This document shows, in pieces, positions 1 through 9,690 of a DNA stretch of 64,000 nt. Below the pieces are notes generated by a model, which made no database searches, was not told the origin of the DNA, and was given only the letters and a program-made list of their open reading frames with translations. The position numbers were made by a program, and so were the translations under genes. The stretch is from Streptomyces asoensis. Its GTDB lineage: Bacteria; Actinomycetota; Actinomycetes; Streptomycetales; Streptomycetaceae. The stretch is from positions 7,130,001 through 7,194,000 of the forward strand of contig NZ_CP049838.1 of assembly GCF_013085465.1 (NCBI RefSeq). The letters run 5' to 3'. Position 1 is the first letter of the stretch; each line of letters opens with the position of its first letter.

Positions 1-797
1 CCGCCCGTGACGGTGGCAGCGTGCGGCCGCCCGCTCCCTCGACACTCGACGAGCTGTGGCGGTCGTACAAGGCGACGGGGGACGAACGGCTGCGGGAGCA
101 GCTGATCCTGCACTACTCACCGCTGGTGAAGTACGTGGCGGGCCGGGTGAGCGTCGGCCTGCCGCCCAACGTGGAGCAGGCCGACTTCGTGTCCTCCGGG
201 GTCTTCGGGCTGATCGACGCGATCGAGAAGTTCGACATCGAACGGGAGATCAAGTTCGAGACCTACGCGATCACCCGGATCCGGGGCGCGATGATCGACG
301 AGCTCCGGGCGCTGGACTGGATCCCGCGGTCGGTGCGGCAGAAGGCGCGCAACGTCGAGCGGGCCTACGCGACGCTGGAGGCCCGGCTGCGGCGGACCCC
401 CTCGGAGTGCGAGGTGGCCGCCGAGCTGGGCATCGCGGTGGACGAACTGCACGCCGTGTTCAGTCAGCTGTCGCTGGCCAACGTGGTGGCGCTGGAGGAG
501 CTGCTGCATGTCGGGGGTGAGGACGGGGACGGCCTCAGCTTCATGGACACGCTGGAGGACACCGCCGCGGACAACCCCGTGGAGGTGGCCGAGGACCGGG
601 AGCTCAGACGGTTCCTCGCGCGGGCGATCAACACGCTGCCCGACCGGGAGAAGACGGTCGTCACCCTCTACTACTACGAGGGCCTGACGCTGGCCGAGAT
701 CGGGAACGTGCTGGGCGTGACCGAGAGCAGGGTCAGTCAGATCCACACCAAGTCCGTCCTCCAGCTGCGCGCGAAACTGGCGAGCTTCGGCCGCTGA
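1..797 (+). CDS. whiG: RNA polymerase sigma factor WhiG (5' end outside window)
   Basis: This is the FliA-type sigma factor that commits aerial hyphae to sporulation in Streptomyces. The reading frame is open to the left edge: codons upstream of the in-window GTG at 21 read ARDGGS directly into [13 protein letters not shown], which matches what I remember of WhiG, so the true start lies just outside. Region 2 includes the [13 protein letters not shown] and [18 protein letters not shown] segments, and region 4 the helix-turn-helix [21 protein letters not shown]. At least 258 residues are visible against about 280 for the family. In the family, activity is held back by the anti-sigma RsiG with c-di-GMP. 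Identity is very secure; only the start is missing. Confidence 0.96.
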   Translation, partial: ARDGGSVRPPAPSTLDELWRSYKATGDERLREQLILHYSPLVKYVAGRVSVGLPPNVEQADFVSSGVFGLIDAIEKFDIEREIKFETYAITRIRGAMIDELRALDWIPRSVRQKARNVERAYATLEARLRRTPSECEVAAELGIAVDELHAVFSQLSLANVVALEELLHVGGEDGDGLSFMDTLEDTAADNPVEVAEDRELRRFLARAINTLPDREKTVVTLYYYEGLTLAEIGNVLGVTESRVSQIHTKSVLQLRAKLASFGR

Positions 798-872
798 ACC
801 GGGCGGACCGGCCCGGCCGGACGACGGAAGTGCGGGCGGAGTCACTCCCGCCGGGGGTGGTGCGTCCGTAGA

Positions 873-1463
873 GTGGTCGACGTGCCAAGGATTCGAGCGG
901 CCTCCGTGGCCGAGCACCGGTCGATGCAGCGTGCCGCCCTGCTGGACGCGGCACGCTCCCTGTTGTCCGAGGGCGGTACGGAGGCGCTGACCTTCCCGGC
1001 CCTCGCCGAGCGCACGGGACTCGCGCGCTCGTCCGTGTACGAGTACTTCCGGTCGCGGGCCGCCGTGGTCGAGGAGCTGTGCGAGGTCGACTTCCCCGTA
1101 TGGGCGGCGGAGGTCGAGGCGGCGATGGCCGCGGCCGACGGGGCCGAGGCCAAGGTCGAGGCGTATGTGCGCCGGCAGCTCGCCCTGGTGGGTGACCGGC
1201 GGCACCGGGCCGTCGTGGCGATCTCGGCGAGCGAACTGGACGCGGGGGCCCGGGAGAAGATCCGGGCGGCGCACGGCGGGCTCGTGGCGATGATCGGGGC
1301 GGCGCTGGCGGAGCTGGGGCACGCGGAGCCCCGGCTGGCGGCGATGCTGTTGCAGGGCGTGGTGGACGCGGCGGTGCGGCGGATCGAGCTCGGGGCCGCG
1401 GAGGATCCGTCGGCGATCACGGACGCCGCGGTGGGAATGGTGCTGCGGGGCGTCCGGGGCTGA
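873..1463 (+). CDS. TetR/AcrR-family transcriptional regulator
   Basis: A 196-residue cytoplasmic repressor-type protein. Residues about 12-60 form a TetR helix-turn-helix: LLDAARSLLSEGGTEALTF is followed by the recognition helix TGLARSSVYEYFRSRAAVVE. The C-terminal half is an all-helical ligand or dimer domain rich in Ala, Val and Glu and gives no ligand clue. I used GTG 873; GTG 882 is in frame and equally possible because neither has a clear Shine-Dalgarno. It sits between whiG and a convergent peptidase gene, with no neighbouring target that overlaps it. Family assignment is firm, target unknown. Confidence 0.85.
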   Translation: MVDVPRIRAASVAEHRSMQRAALLDAARSLLSEGGTEALTFPALAERTGLARSSVYEYFRSRAAVVEELCEVDFPVWAAEVEAAMAAADGAEAKVEAYVRRQLALVGDRRHRAVVAISASELDAGAREKIRAAHGGLVAMIGAALAELGHAEPRLAAMLLQGVVDAAVRRIELGAAEDPSAITDAAVGMVLRGVRG

Positions 1464-1464
1464 G

Positions 1465-2040
1465 TCACGGCAGGGGTACGCCGAGCACCGGCAGCAGCCG
1501 TGACGGGCCGCTCCGCCGTAGCCACGGAGGCAGCAGCGACAGCGGGTCCAGATAGGTCCTGCCGCTCAGCAGCCCCCAGTGCACACATGTTCTTGCGCAG
1601 TGCGAGCCCGTCGGCTCCACCGTGCCGACGACCTGGCCCGGCGCCACCTCGTCGCCCTTGCGCACCGACGTTCGTACCGGCTCGTAGGTGGTCCGCAGGG
1701 GCGGCAGGCCCGTCCCCGACAGTTCCACCGAGACGACGCCCCGGCCGGCCACCCGGCCCGCGAAGGACACCCGGCCGGCAGCCACCGCCCGTACCGGAGC
1801 GTCCGGCGGAGCCGCGAGGTCGACGCCCCGGTGGCCGCGGGCGTACGGGCCGGCCGGTGGCTCCCAGCCCCGCAGCACCGCCGGACGGGTGCCCACCGGC
1901 CAGGCCCGGCCGATCGCCGGGACGGGCGGCGCGGTGAGTGCCCGGGTTCCCGGTGCGACCTGCGGGGCCGCCCACGCCACCGTGGCCAGCGTCGTCATCG
2001 ACAGGACCGGCAGCAGGGCCGTGAATCGCTGTGCGTACAT
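1465..2040 (-). CDS. Exported M23-family (LytM-like) peptidase domain protein
   Basis: A 191-residue protein with an N-terminal signal sequence (hydrophobic to about residue 25, ending AWAAP) and an M23/LytM beta-barrel domain. The metal-binding pair His70/Asp74 is present in HRGVDL. The family HxH motif reads CVHWG, so its first histidine is replaced by Cys152 while His154 is kept. That form is common in short actinobacterial members, and it leaves open whether the enzyme still cleaves peptidoglycan cross-bridges. It converges on the TetR gene, with one base between the two stop codons. Expected location is outside the membrane, at the cell wall. Confidence 0.82.
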   Translation of the reverse strand: MYAQRFTALLPVLSMTTLATVAWAAPQVAPGTRALTAPPVPAIGRAWPVGTRPAVLRGWEPPAGPYARGHRGVDLAAPPDAPVRAVAAGRVSFAGRVAGRGVVSVELSGTGLPPLRTTYEPVRTSVRKGDEVAPGQVVGTVEPTGSHCARTCVHWGLLSGRTYLDPLSLLPPWLRRSGPSRLLPVLGVPLP

Positions 2041-2319
2041 GACGCCACCGTCCCGCGTTCCCGCGACGGCGGCCGGGACCTGTGGACCACCCGATGGTTG
2101 TGGACAGCGGCGTCACCCGGTGCCCCGCGGGTCCCGTACACTTCTTCTGGCGATCCGGGTCACCGGGTCGACTTCGCACGCCCCGGTATCGGGGGCCGGC
2201 CACGGTCGGTTCTCCGGTATCTGCGCCCCTCGGTCCTCAGTGGCTCGGCGCACGCGGGCGTCAGGCGCGGGAGCCGTCCGGTCCCCGCGGCACAACCGAG
2301 AAACCCAAGGAGAACGGCC

Positions 2320-3279
2320 ATGGCCGTCGTCACGATGCGGGAGCTGCTGGAAAGCGGCGTCCACTTCGGTCACCAGACCCGTCGCTGGAACCCGAAGATG
2401 AAGCGCTTCATCTTCACCGAGCGCAACGGCATCTACATCATCGACCTGCTCCAGTCGCTGTCGTACATCGACCGCGCCTACGAGTTCGTCAAGGAGACCG
2501 TCGCCCACGGCGGCACGGTCATGTTCGTCGGCACGAAGAAGCAGGCGCAGGAGGCCATCGCGGAGCAGGCCACCCGCGTCGGCATGCCTTACGTCAACCA
2601 GCGCTGGCTGGGCGGCATGCTCACCAACTTCTCGACCGTCTACAAGCGCCTCCAGCGCCTCAAGGAGCTCGAGCTCATCGACTTCGAGGACGTCGCCGCC
2701 TCGGGTCTGACGAAGAAGGAGCTCCTGGTCCTCTCGCGTGAGAAGGCCAAGCTCGAGAAGACCCTCGGTGGTATCCGCGAGATGTCCAAGGTGCCCAGCG
2801 CCGTCTGGATCGTGGACACCAAGAAGGAGCACATCGCGGTCGGCGAGGCCCGGAAGCTCAACATCCCGGTCGTCGCCATCCTCGACACCAACTGTGACCC
2901 CGACGAGGTCGACTACAAGATCCCGGGCAACGACGACGCGATCCGCTCCGTCACCCTGCTCACCCGCGTGATCGCCGACGCCGTCGCCGAGGGCCTCATC
3001 TCCCGTTCCGGCGTCGCCACCGGCGACAAGGGCGAGAAGGCCGCCGGCGAGCCGCTGGCCGCGTGGGAGCGCGACCTGCTCGAGGGCGAGAAGAAGGCCG
3101 ACGCCGAGACCACGGACGAGGCCGCCGAGAAGCCGGCCGAGGCCGCTGCCGAGGCTGAGGCCCCGGCCGCCGAGGCTCCCGCTGTCGAGGCCGAGGCCCC
3201 CGCCGCCGAGGCCCCCGCCGCCGAGGCTGAGGCCCCCGCCGCCGAGGCCGCTCCGGCCGCCGAGGGCGAGCAGGCCTGA
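2320..3279 (+). CDS. rpsB: 30S ribosomal protein S2
   Basis: Ribosomal protein S2, 319 residues. The family core begins [20 protein letters not shown] and includes [13 protein letters not shown] and [20 protein letters not shown] 2320 is chosen because AAGGAG stands 7 bases upstream and the protein begins exactly as the family does. After about residue 255 comes a low-complexity Ala/Glu/Pro tail of repeated PAAEA units, a Streptomyces-type extension not needed for the fold. The 279-base leader upstream has a possible -10 (TACACT at 2137-2142) but no good -35. It is followed by tsf, as in most bacteria. Confidence 0.97.
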   Translation: MAVVTMRELLESGVHFGHQTRRWNPKMKRFIFTERNGIYIIDLLQSLSYIDRAYEFVKETVAHGGTVMFVGTKKQAQEAIAEQATRVGMPYVNQRWLGGMLTNFSTVYKRLQRLKELELIDFEDVAASGLTKKELLVLSREKAKLEKTLGGIREMSKVPSAVWIVDTKKEHIAVGEARKLNIPVVAILDTNCDPDEVDYKIPGNDDAIRSVTLLTRVIADAVAEGLISRSGVATGDKGEKAAGEPLAAWERDLLEGEKKADAETTDEAAEKPAEAAAEAEAPAAEAPAVEAEAPAAEAPAAEAEAPAAEAAPAAEGEQA

Positions 3280-3290
3280 GTCAGGCCGTA

Positions 3291-3322
3291 GGCCGTACGG
3301 TCGCCAGGTCGTCCGTACGGCC
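3291..3322 (+). terminator. Stem-loop between rpsB and tsf
   Basis: A perfect 10-bp stem pairs 3291-3300 (GGCCGTACGG) with 3313-3322 (CCGTACGGCC) around a 12-base loop. No T-run follows, so it would act as an attenuator, partial terminator or RNA-processing site. A terminator at this position is known between rpsB and tsf in other bacteria and sets their relative output. Confidence 0.6.
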
Positions 3323-3425
3323 CTAGGGACGAAGTGACGGCGGGGGGTGCCGAGCGCACCGCCCGCCGTTCACCCACAGCCCCCAGATCTTCGAGACTTC
3401 GAACTCCGAGAGAGATTCACAGATC

Positions 3426-4262
3426 ATGGCGAACTACACCGCCGCTGACGTCAAGAAGCTCCGTGAGCTCACCGGCGCCGGCATGATGGACTGCAAGAAG
3501 GCGCTGGACGAGGCCGAGGGCAGCGTCGACAAGGCCGTCGAGGCGCTCCGGATCAAGGGCCAGAAGGGCGTCGCCAAGCGTGAGGGCCGCTCCGCCGAGA
3601 ACGGCGCCGTGGTCTCGATCATCGCCGACGACAACTCCTCCGGCGTCCTCGTCGAGCTGAAGTGCGAGACGGACTTCGTCGCCAAGGGTGACAAGTTCCA
3701 GGCCGTCGCCAACGCGATCGCCGAGCACGTCGCCAAGACCTCCCCGGCCGACCTCGAGGCGCTGCTCGCGTCCGAGATCGAGGCCGGCAAGACCGTCCAG
3801 GCGTTCGTGGACGAGGCCAACGCCAACCTCGGCGAGAAGATCGTGCTGGACCGCTTCGCGCAGTTCGCCGACGGCTTCGTGAGCGCGTACATGCACCGCA
3901 CGATGCCCGACCTGCCCCCGCAGATCGGTGTCCTCGTCGAGCTGGACAAGCCGAACGCCGACGTCGCCAAGGGCATCGCCCAGCACATCGCCGCCTTCGC
4001 GCCGAAGTACCTCTCCAAGGAGGACGTGCCGGCCGAGGTCGTCGAGTCCGAGCGCCGCGTCGCCGAGGAGACCACCCGCGCCGAGGGCAAGCCCGAGGCC
4101 GCCCTGCCGAAGATCGTCGAGGGTCGCCTCAACGGCTTCTTCAAGGACGCCACGCTGCTCGGCCAGCCGTACGCGCTGGACAACAAGAAGTCCGTCCAGA
4201 AGGTCCTGGACGAGGCCGGTGTCACCCTGAAGCGCTTCTCGCGCATCAAGGTCGGCATCTGA
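3426..4262 (+). CDS. tsf: Translation elongation factor Ts
   Basis: Guanine-nucleotide exchange factor for EF-Tu, 278 residues, the normal length. The N-terminal UBA-like domain carries the signature [16 protein letters not shown], and the core contains the [10 protein letters not shown] motif that contacts EF-Tu. The start is ATG 3426, with a GAGAGA element about 10 bases upstream. The gene lies 146 bases after rpsB, separated by a stem-loop, and is followed by two further hairpins before pyrH. It is cytoplasmic and essential in other bacteria. Confidence 0.97.
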   Translation: MANYTAADVKKLRELTGAGMMDCKKALDEAEGSVDKAVEALRIKGQKGVAKREGRSAENGAVVSIIADDNSSGVLVELKCETDFVAKGDKFQAVANAIAEHVAKTSPADLEALLASEIEAGKTVQAFVDEANANLGEKIVLDRFAQFADGFVSAYMHRTMPDLPPQIGVLVELDKPNADVAKGIAQHIAAFAPKYLSKEDVPAEVVESERRVAEETTRAEGKPEAALPKIVEGRLNGFFKDATLLGQPYALDNKKSVQKVLDEAGVTLKRFSRIKVGI

Positions 4263-4307
4263 GTCCGTGCCGCGATCGACGCGTCGGCCCGATAGGGTCG
4301 GACGCAG

Positions 4308-4346
4308 TCGTCCGGTACGCCGTCACGCGCGTGCGTGACGGACGAC
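4308..4346 (+). repeat. Extended inverted repeat after tsf
   Basis: CGTCACGC (4321-4328) pairs perfectly with GCGTGACG (4333-4340) over a 4-base loop. The outer arms GTCGTCC (4308-4314) and GGACGAC (4340-4346) can extend the stem beyond an asymmetric internal loop. It lies 45 bases after the tsf stop and just before a stronger terminator-like hairpin. Confidence 0.5.
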
Positions 4347-4362
4347 AGCAGATCTGACGAGG

Positions 4363-4408
4363 AGGCCATTGCCGCGCACGGGTTGGAACACCCCACCGGC
4401 AATGGCCT
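4363..4408 (+). terminator. Terminator-like hairpin between tsf and pyrH
   Basis: A perfect 12-bp stem pairs 4363-4374 (AGGCCATTGCCG) with 4397-4408 (CGGCAATGGCCT) around a 22-base loop; TTCTTCG follows, a short U-rich tail for this GC level. It should end or reduce transcription from rpsB-tsf. The pyrH start lies only 40 bases further on, so pyrH is likely reached by readthrough or by a promoter inside this interval. Confidence 0.6.
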
Positions 4409-4447
4409 TCTTCGCATGTGCACCACGTGAAAGAGGCGGGATCTCCC

Positions 4448-5206
4448 ATGACCACCAAGGCCCAGAAGAGCGACGACGGCAAACTACGCGGCCGGTTCAT
4501 GCTGAAGCTGTCCGGGGAGGCATTCTCCGGTGGCGGGGGCCTGGGCGTGGACCCCGACGTGGTGCACAAGATCGCCCGCGAGATCGCCGCCGTCGTCCGT
4601 GACGGTGCCGAGATCGCGGTCGTGATCGGCGGCGGCAACTTCTTCCGCGGCGCCGAACTCCAGCAGCGCGGCATGGACCGTGCCCGCTCGGACTACATGG
4701 GCATGCTCGGCACGGTCATGAACTGCCTCGCCCTCCAGGACTTCCTGGAGAAGGAGGGGATCGACAGCCGCGTGCAGACCGCCATCACGATGGGCCAGGT
4801 CGCCGAGCCGTACATCCCGCTGCGCGCAGTGCGGCACCTGGAGAAGGGCCGCGTGGTCATCTTCGGTGCCGGTATGGGCATGCCGTACTTCTCCACCGAC
4901 ACCACCGCCGCCCAGCGCGCCCTGGAGATCGACGCCGAGGCGCTGCTGATGGGCAAGAACGGCGTGGACGGCGTCTACGACTCCGACCCGAAGACCAACC
5001 CGGCGGCCGTCAAGTTCGACGCCCTCGGCTACGGCGAGGTCATCACCCGCGACCTGAAGGTCGCCGACATGACCGCGATCACGCTGTGCCGCGACAACAA
5101 GCTTCCGATCCTCGTCTTCGAGCTTCTGACCGAGGGCAATATCGCTCGTGCCGTCAAGGGTGAGAAGATCGGCACGCTTGTGGGTGAGCAAGGCAGCCGG
5201 GCCTGA
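4448..5206 (+). CDS. pyrH: UMP kinase
   Basis: Phosphorylates UMP to UDP in pyrimidine nucleotide synthesis; a cytoplasmic hexamer of the amino-acid-kinase fold. Visible motifs are the phosphate loop MLKLSGEAF near residue 18, [10 protein letters not shown], the uridine-site segment [14 protein letters not shown] and [14 protein letters not shown] 4448 gives 252 residues, with an AGAGGCGG element upstream; a GTG at 4418 would add ten residues that do not resemble the family. The gene is followed by frr after 183 bases. Identification is secure; the N-terminus is the only soft point. Confidence 0.95.
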   Translation: MTTKAQKSDDGKLRGRFMLKLSGEAFSGGGGLGVDPDVVHKIAREIAAVVRDGAEIAVVIGGGNFFRGAELQQRGMDRARSDYMGMLGTVMNCLALQDFLEKEGIDSRVQTAITMGQVAEPYIPLRAVRHLEKGRVVIFGAGMGMPYFSTDTTAAQRALEIDAEALLMGKNGVDGVYDSDPKTNPAAVKFDALGYGEVITRDLKVADMTAITLCRDNKLPILVFELLTEGNIARAVKGEKIGTLVGEQGSRA

Positions 5207-5389
5207 CCGGTAGAACCCCGTAGAACCCCGGTTTCGTACGACAACACCTGACCGGGGGACGGACCCTGGTCGGGGGATGGACAATGTCCTGCCGGTCGGG
5301 AACCGTGCAGGAAGAAGACGCGACGCAGCCGGCCGCCGCCTCCGCAAGGAACCGCAGCCGGGCCTACTCAAGACACGCAGGAGCAAGTG

Positions 5390-5947
5390 GTGATCGAAGA
5401 GACCCTCCTCGAGGCCGAGGAGAAGATGGAGAAGGCCGTCGTGGTCGCCAAGGAGGACTTCGCCGCGATCCGCACCGGCCGTGCGCACCCGGCGATGTTC
5501 AACAAGATCGTTGCCGACTACTACGGCGCACCGACGCCGATCAACCAGCTGGCTTCGTTCTCCGTGCCGGAGCCGCGCATGGCGGTCGTGACCCCGTTCG
5601 ACAAGAGCGCACTGCGCAACATCGAGCAGGCGATCCGCGACTCCGACCTGGGCGTCAACCCGAGCAACGACGGCAACATCATCCGAGTGGTGTTCCCCGA
5701 GCTGACCGAGGAGCGCCGCCGCGACTACATCAAGGTCGCCAAGGGCAAGGGCGAGGACGCCAAGGTGTCCATCCGCGCGGTCCGCCGCAAGGCCAAGGAC
5801 GCGATCGACAAGCTGATCAAGGACGGCGAGGTCGGCGAGGACGAGGGCCGCCGTGCGGAGAAGGAGCTCGACGACACCACCGCGAAGTACGTCGCCCAGG
5901 TGGACGAGCTCCTGAAGCACAAGGAAGCGGAGCTGCTCGAGGTCTGA
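5390..5947 (+). CDS. frr: Ribosome recycling factor
   Basis: Splits post-termination ribosomes together with EF-G. The 185-residue protein is the standard length, with the family segments [28 protein letters not shown] and the conserved [11 protein letters not shown] helix. Two GTG codons are adjacent (5387 and 5390); I prefer 5390 because GGAG at 5380-5383 then sits 6 bases upstream and the protein starts [13 protein letters not shown], as in relatives. Its stop overlaps the cdsA start, so the two genes are translationally coupled. Confidence 0.96.
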   Translation: MIEETLLEAEEKMEKAVVVAKEDFAAIRTGRAHPAMFNKIVADYYGAPTPINQLASFSVPEPRMAVVTPFDKSALRNIEQAIRDSDLGVNPSNDGNIIRVVFPELTEERRRDYIKVAKGKGEDAKVSIRAVRRKAKDAIDKLIKDGEVGEDEGRRAEKELDDTTAKYVAQVDELLKHKEAELLEV

Positions 5948-7128
5948 TGAACGACTCTTCCTGGGGCTCACCGCCACACGCCGGGTCGCGGGCCGGGTAC
6001 TGGGGGCCCGTCGACCAGGGGCCTGTCCAGGGGGCCGCCCCGGCGGGTCCCGCGTACGATGCGCCTGAGGCGCAGCAGACTCGCCCCATGCCCATCGTCC
6101 CCGACGTACCCGCGCACGGCGGAAACCAGGATGACGACCGGGGGGCCGCTCGGCCGGGCGGCCCCTTGTTCCCGGACCGGCCCTACGGCAACCAGCCGTA
6201 CGGCGACGCCGTCCACGGCCACGACACACCGTCGGCACAGCCCCACGCGGCGGTGCCGCAGAATCCGGAGCCCATGCCCGACGCCTCTCACCCGGCGCCC
6301 GCACCCCAGAAGAAGAGTGCGGGCCGAGACCTGGGCGCGGCCATAGGGGTCGGGGTCGGGCTCGGTGTGGTGATCATCGCGTCGCTGTTCGTCGTCAAGG
6401 CCGTGTTCATCGGCGTGATAGCGGTCGCCGTCGTCGTCGGCCTGTGGGAGCTGACCAGCAGGCTTCAGGAGCGCAAGGGAATCAAGGCGCCGCTCGTGCC
6501 GCTCGCGGTCGGCGGTGCGGCGATGGTCGTCGCCGGATACGTCCGGGGTCCCGAGGGTGCCTGGGTCGCCATGGCCCTCACCGCGCTCGCGGTGCTGGTC
6601 TGGCGGATGACCGAACCTCCCGAGGGCTACCTGAAGGACGTCACCGCCGGCGTCTTCGCGGCGTTCTACGTCCCGTTCCTGGCCACGTTCGTCGCCCTGA
6701 TGCTCACCGCCGACGACGGAGCGTTCCGCGTCATGACGTTCCTGGTCCTGACGGTCGTCAGCGACACGGGCGCGTATGCCGTCGGCTGGCGCTTCGGCAA
6801 GACCAAGCTCGCCCCGCGCATCAGCCCGGGCAAGACCCGCGAGGGCCTGCTCGGCGCGGTGTCGTTCGCGATGGTCGCCGGCGCGCTGCTGATGCAGTTC
6901 GTGATCGACGACGGCACCTGGTGGCAGGGCCTGCTGCTCGGCCTCGCCGTCGCGGCCAGCGCCACGCTCGGCGACCTCGGCGAGTCCATGATCAAGCGGG
7001 ACCTGGGCATCAAGGACATGGGCACGCTGCTCCCGGGCCACGGGGGCATCATGGACCGGCTGGACTCGCTGCTGCCCACGGCTCCCGTGGTGTGGCTGCT
7101 GCTCGTACTGTTCGTGGGCTCCGGCTGA
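5947..7128 (+). CDS. cdsA: Phosphatidate cytidylyltransferase (CDP-diglyceride synthase)
   Basis: Makes CDP-diacylglycerol from phosphatidic acid and CTP, the branch point of phospholipid synthesis. The 393-residue protein has a Pro/Gly-rich cytoplasmic N-terminal region of about 125 residues, then roughly eight membrane segments. The family signature near the C-terminus reads IKRDLGIKDMGTLLPGHGG followed by IMDRLDSL. ATG 5947 overlaps the frr stop (TGATG). The long disordered N-terminus is an actinobacterial feature absent from the E. coli enzyme. A strong terminator follows. Confidence 0.95.
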   Translation: MNDSSWGSPPHAGSRAGYWGPVDQGPVQGAAPAGPAYDAPEAQQTRPMPIVPDVPAHGGNQDDDRGAARPGGPLFPDRPYGNQPYGDAVHGHDTPSAQPHAAVPQNPEPMPDASHPAPAPQKKSAGRDLGAAIGVGVGLGVVIIASLFVVKAVFIGVIAVAVVVGLWELTSRLQERKGIKAPLVPLAVGGAAMVVAGYVRGPEGAWVAMALTALAVLVWRMTEPPEGYLKDVTAGVFAAFYVPFLATFVALMLTADDGAFRVMTFLVLTVVSDTGAYAVGWRFGKTKLAPRISPGKTREGLLGAVSFAMVAGALLMQFVIDDGTWWQGLLLGLAVAASATLGDLGESMIKRDLGIKDMGTLLPGHGGIMDRLDSLLPTAPVVWLLLVLFVGSG

Positions 7129-7152
7129 CCCACACCGCACAACCGGCTCCTG

Positions 7153-7187
7153 CGGGCCCCCTCCCTGTGCTTCAGGGAGGGGGCCCG
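7153..7187 (+). terminator. Terminator after cdsA
   Basis: A perfect 15-bp stem (7153-7167 with 7173-7187) closes on a 5-base TGCTT loop, 24 bases after the cdsA stop. The tail (TTGCC) has little U. It probably marks the end of the rpsB-to-cdsA transcription block. Confidence 0.8.
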
Positions 7188-7321
7188 TTGCCATGGAGCC
7201 GGTGATCCGATGCCGGAACGGTCCACCGCTGTCGCCCTACGGGGAGCGGAGCCGTGCGGGTGGGCCTCGGGTGGTGCGGTGCCTCGGGGGGGCGCAGTGC
7301 ACTCGACAAATAGTCTTCGCG

Positions 7322-7332
7322 TAGATAATCTA
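7322..7332. promoter_or_regulatory. Possible MarR-type operator
   Basis: TAGAT-A-ATCTA is an 11-base inverted repeat inside an unusually AT-rich patch (about 7300-7345), 30 bases upstream of the START-like gene that is co-translated with a MarR regulator. Autoregulation by that MarR is an inference from position only. Confidence 0.35.
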
Positions 7333-7362
7333 TGGACACATTATTTGGTCGAGGAGGCCCGC

Positions 7363-7779
7363 ATGTGGGAGTACGAGCACGGCATCGAGACCAGCGCCAC
7401 CCCCGAGGCGATCTGGCGGCTCTGGGCCGACGTCGAGAACTGGGGCGCCTGGAACGCCGAGATCGAGAAGATCGAGATCAGCGGTCCGTTCGCGGCGGGC
7501 AGTCGGATCACGATGACGCCGCCCGGGGACGACCCGACAGTGCTGAGCGTCGCCGAGGCCGTCGAAGGCGAACGATTCGTCGACGAGGCCCGTTTCGGTG
7601 ACCTGCTGCTGCGCACCATCCACCGGATCGACCAGGTCGCGGGGGACCGGATCCGGGTGGTGTACCGCATGGAGATCACCGGCGCCGGCGCGGACGAGGC
7701 CGGCCCGCAGATCGGCCCGGGCATCACCGCCGACTGGCCCGACACCATGGCCTCGCTGGTCGGACTGGCTACCCGCTGA
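7363..7779 (+). CDS. SRPBCC (START-like) ligand-binding fold protein
   Basis: A 138-residue polyketide-cyclase/START-like protein. The N-terminal segment MWEYEHGIETSATPEAIWRLWADVENWGAWN is the usual first strand and helix of the fold, followed by alternating strands with GSRITM and RIRVVYRMEI and a C-terminal helix. Such proteins bind hydrophobic small molecules; the ligand cannot be read here. ATG 7363 follows a strong GAGGAGG element, so in-frame starts further upstream are unlikely. The stop overlaps the next start (TGATG), which ties it to the MarR regulator. Confidence 0.85.
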   Translation: MWEYEHGIETSATPEAIWRLWADVENWGAWNAEIEKIEISGPFAAGSRITMTPPGDDPTVLSVAEAVEGERFVDEARFGDLLLRTIHRIDQVAGDRIRVVYRMEITGAGADEAGPQIGPGITADWPDTMASLVGLATR

Positions 7780-8207
7780 TGCCCCTCAGCCCCGGCGAAA
7801 GCCCCGGATTCCTGCTGTGGCACGCCACACTGCGCTGGCAGCGCGACATCGCCACCGCCCTGGCCCCCCTCGATCTCACCCACGTGCAGTTCGTGCTGCT
7901 CGCCTGCACCTGGTGGCTCAACACGCAGGGCGAGCACCCCAACCAGCTGACTCTCGCCCGCCAGGCCGGCACCGACGTGAAGATGACCTCCCAGGTCCTC
8001 CGCACCCTGGAGCACAAAGGGCTCGTCGAGCGTGAGGTCGACCCGGCCGACACCCGCGCCAAACGACTGCGCGTCACCGATACCGGCGCCGACCTGGCCC
8101 CACGCGCGATCGCCGCCGTCGAGCGCACCGACGCGCTGTTCTTCCGGTCGGTGCCCCTGGACGACGCGATAGCGCTGCTCGGCCGGCTGGCTCACCCCGA
8201 ACCCTAG
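7779..8207 (+). CDS. MarR-family transcriptional regulator
   Basis: A 142-residue winged-helix regulator. The DNA-binding part reads LTLARQAGTDVKMTSQVLRTLE for the helix pair, and the wing is GLVEREVDPADTRAKRLRVTD, a classic MarR wing with the Asp-Arg pair. N- and C-terminal helices would form the dimer interface. It starts at ATG 7779 inside the stop of the START-like gene, so both come from one message. A likely job is to sense a small aromatic or lipophilic compound and control this pair; that is inferred from family and context. Confidence 0.88.
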   Translation: MPLSPGESPGFLLWHATLRWQRDIATALAPLDLTHVQFVLLACTWWLNTQGEHPNQLTLARQAGTDVKMTSQVLRTLEHKGLVEREVDPADTRAKRLRVTDTGADLAPRAIAAVERTDALFFRSVPLDDAIALLGRLAHPEP

Positions 8208-8333
8208 GCGGCCCGGCCGGGCCTGCTGCGGGCCGTCTGTGGGCCGTCCGCGAGTGGCCGACGGGAGTCGACGAGCGCCCGGCGAAGCATCGGGCGCGGG
8301 GCACGGAAATTGATCTGCGACACTGGTAAGGCT

Positions 8334-9440
8334 ATGCCTAAGCCCGGAGAACTCACTTTCGTCGCCCCCCGCGGAGCCCAGAAGCCGCCGCGGCATCTCG
8401 CCGACCTCTCGCCCGCCGAGCGGAAGGAGGTCGTGGCGGAGATCGGGGAGAAGCCGTTCCGCGCCAAGCAGCTGTCGCAGCACTACTTCGCGCGCTACGC
8501 GCACGACCCGGCGGAGTGGACCGACATCCCCGCCGGTGCTCGCGAGAAGCTGCGTGAGGCGCTGCTGCCGGACCTGATGTCGGTCGTGCGGCATCTGTCG
8601 ACGGACCAGGGGACCACCCGCAAGACCCTGTGGCGGCTGTTCGACGGCACGCTCGTGGAGTCGGTGCTGATGCGCTACCCGGACCGGGTGACGATGTGCA
8701 TCAGCTCGCAGGCGGGGTGCGGGATGAACTGCCCGTTCTGTGCGACCGGGCAGGCGGGTCTCGACCGCAATCTGTCCACCGCCGAGATCGTGCATCAGAT
8801 CGTCGACGGGATGCGTGCGCTGCGGGACGGGGACGTGCCCGGGGGACCTGCCAGGCTCTCCAACATCGTCTTCATGGGGATGGGCGAGCCTCTCGCCAAC
8901 TACAAGCGGGTCGTCGGCGCCATCCGCGCGCTCACCGACCCGGCTCCGGACGGGCTCGGGCTCTCGCAGCGGGGCATCACCGTGTCGACGGTCGGGCTGG
9001 TGCCGGCCATCCACCGGTTCTCCGACGAGGGCTTCAAGTGCCGGCTCGCGATCTCCCTGCACGCGCCGGACGACGAGCTGCGTGACACCCTCGTCCCCGT
9101 GAACACGCGGTGGAAGGTGCGCGAAGTGCTGGACGCCGGGTTCGAGTACACCGAGCGGTCCGGGCGCCGGCTGTCAATCGAGTACGCGCTCATCCGCGAC
9201 ATCAACGACCAGGCCTGGCGTGGTGACCGGCTCGGGCGGCTGCTGCGCGGCAAGCCCGTGCACGTCAACCTCATCCCGCTCAACCCGACCCCGGGTTCGA
9301 AGTGGACGGCCTCCCGGCCCGAGGACGAGAAGGCGTTCGTCGAGGCGATCGCCGCGCACGGGGTGCCCGTCACGGTCCGGGACACCCGTGGTCAGGAGAT
9401 CGACGGGGCGTGCGGTCAGCTCGCGGCCACCGAGCGGTAG
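8334..9440 (+). CDS. rlmN: Dual-specificity 23S rRNA/tRNA adenine-C2 methyltransferase RlmN
   Basis: Radical-SAM enzyme that methylates A2503 of 23S rRNA and A37 of some tRNAs. The 368-residue protein carries the 4Fe-4S motif CGMNCPFC (Cys129, Cys133, Cys136) and the C-terminal catalytic cysteine in GACGQLA (about Cys360). The SAM-contact segment [14 protein letters not shown] is intact. ATG 8334 gives the normal length; a TTG 24 bases upstream lacks support. The gene stands alone, followed closely by the thiamine riboswitch. Confidence 0.95.
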   Translation: MPKPGELTFVAPRGAQKPPRHLADLSPAERKEVVAEIGEKPFRAKQLSQHYFARYAHDPAEWTDIPAGAREKLREALLPDLMSVVRHLSTDQGTTRKTLWRLFDGTLVESVLMRYPDRVTMCISSQAGCGMNCPFCATGQAGLDRNLSTAEIVHQIVDGMRALRDGDVPGGPARLSNIVFMGMGEPLANYKRVVGAIRALTDPAPDGLGLSQRGITVSTVGLVPAIHRFSDEGFKCRLAISLHAPDDELRDTLVPVNTRWKVREVLDAGFEYTERSGRRLSIEYALIRDINDQAWRGDRLGRLLRGKPVHVNLIPLNPTPGSKWTASRPEDEKAFVEAIAAHGVPVTVRDTRGQEIDGACGQLAATER

Positions 9441-9498
9441 TCTGACCCCGATATCAGCAATCAGGTATCAGTACATCCGTATCGGTACATCTTCATAT

Positions 9499-9589
9499 TC
9501 CGACAGGGGAGCGCCACAGCGCTGAGAGTGCGGGAGAGTCCGCAGACCCTCTGAACCTTGCCCAGGTCATTCTGGGTAGGAAGTTCGGA
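9499..9589 (+). promoter_or_regulatory. TPP riboswitch (THI-box)
   Basis: The conserved aptamer core is present: GGGGAGC near 9507, GCTGAGAGTG (9531-9540), the pyrimidine-sensor stretch GACCCTCTGAACCTTG (9545-9560), and the 3' element TGGGTAGGAAG (9573-9583). A P1 stem can form from TCCGA (9499-9503) and TCGGA (9585-9589). It precedes a thiamine-type ABC importer and should repress it when thiamine pyrophosphate is plentiful. Confidence 0.92.
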
Positions 9590-9607
9590 CATCACTCAAG
9601 CTGTTGC

Positions 9608-9655
9608 GCCCTGCCCGGACACCGGCGGAACCTTCCGCGGGTGCCCGGGCAGGGC
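9608..9655 (+). terminator. Expression-platform hairpin of the TPP riboswitch
   Basis: GCCCTGCCCGG (9608-9618) pairs perfectly with CCGGGCAGGGC (9645-9655), enclosing a smaller GCGGAA/TTCCGC hairpin. The pyrimidine-rich CGCGTCTCTTCCTGG follows. It stands 19 bases after the aptamer and 24 bases before the AGGAGG of the first gene, so premature termination is the likelier output than direct RBS masking. Confidence 0.55.
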
Positions 9656-9690
9656 CGCGTCTCTTCCTGGTCAACCCCAGGAGGAATCCA

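Noticed and set aside
2041..2319. A specific rpsB promoter or autoregulatory leader structure
   Set aside because: TACACT at 2137 is a possible -10, but no acceptable -35 or conserved S2-binding structure could be recognised by eye.
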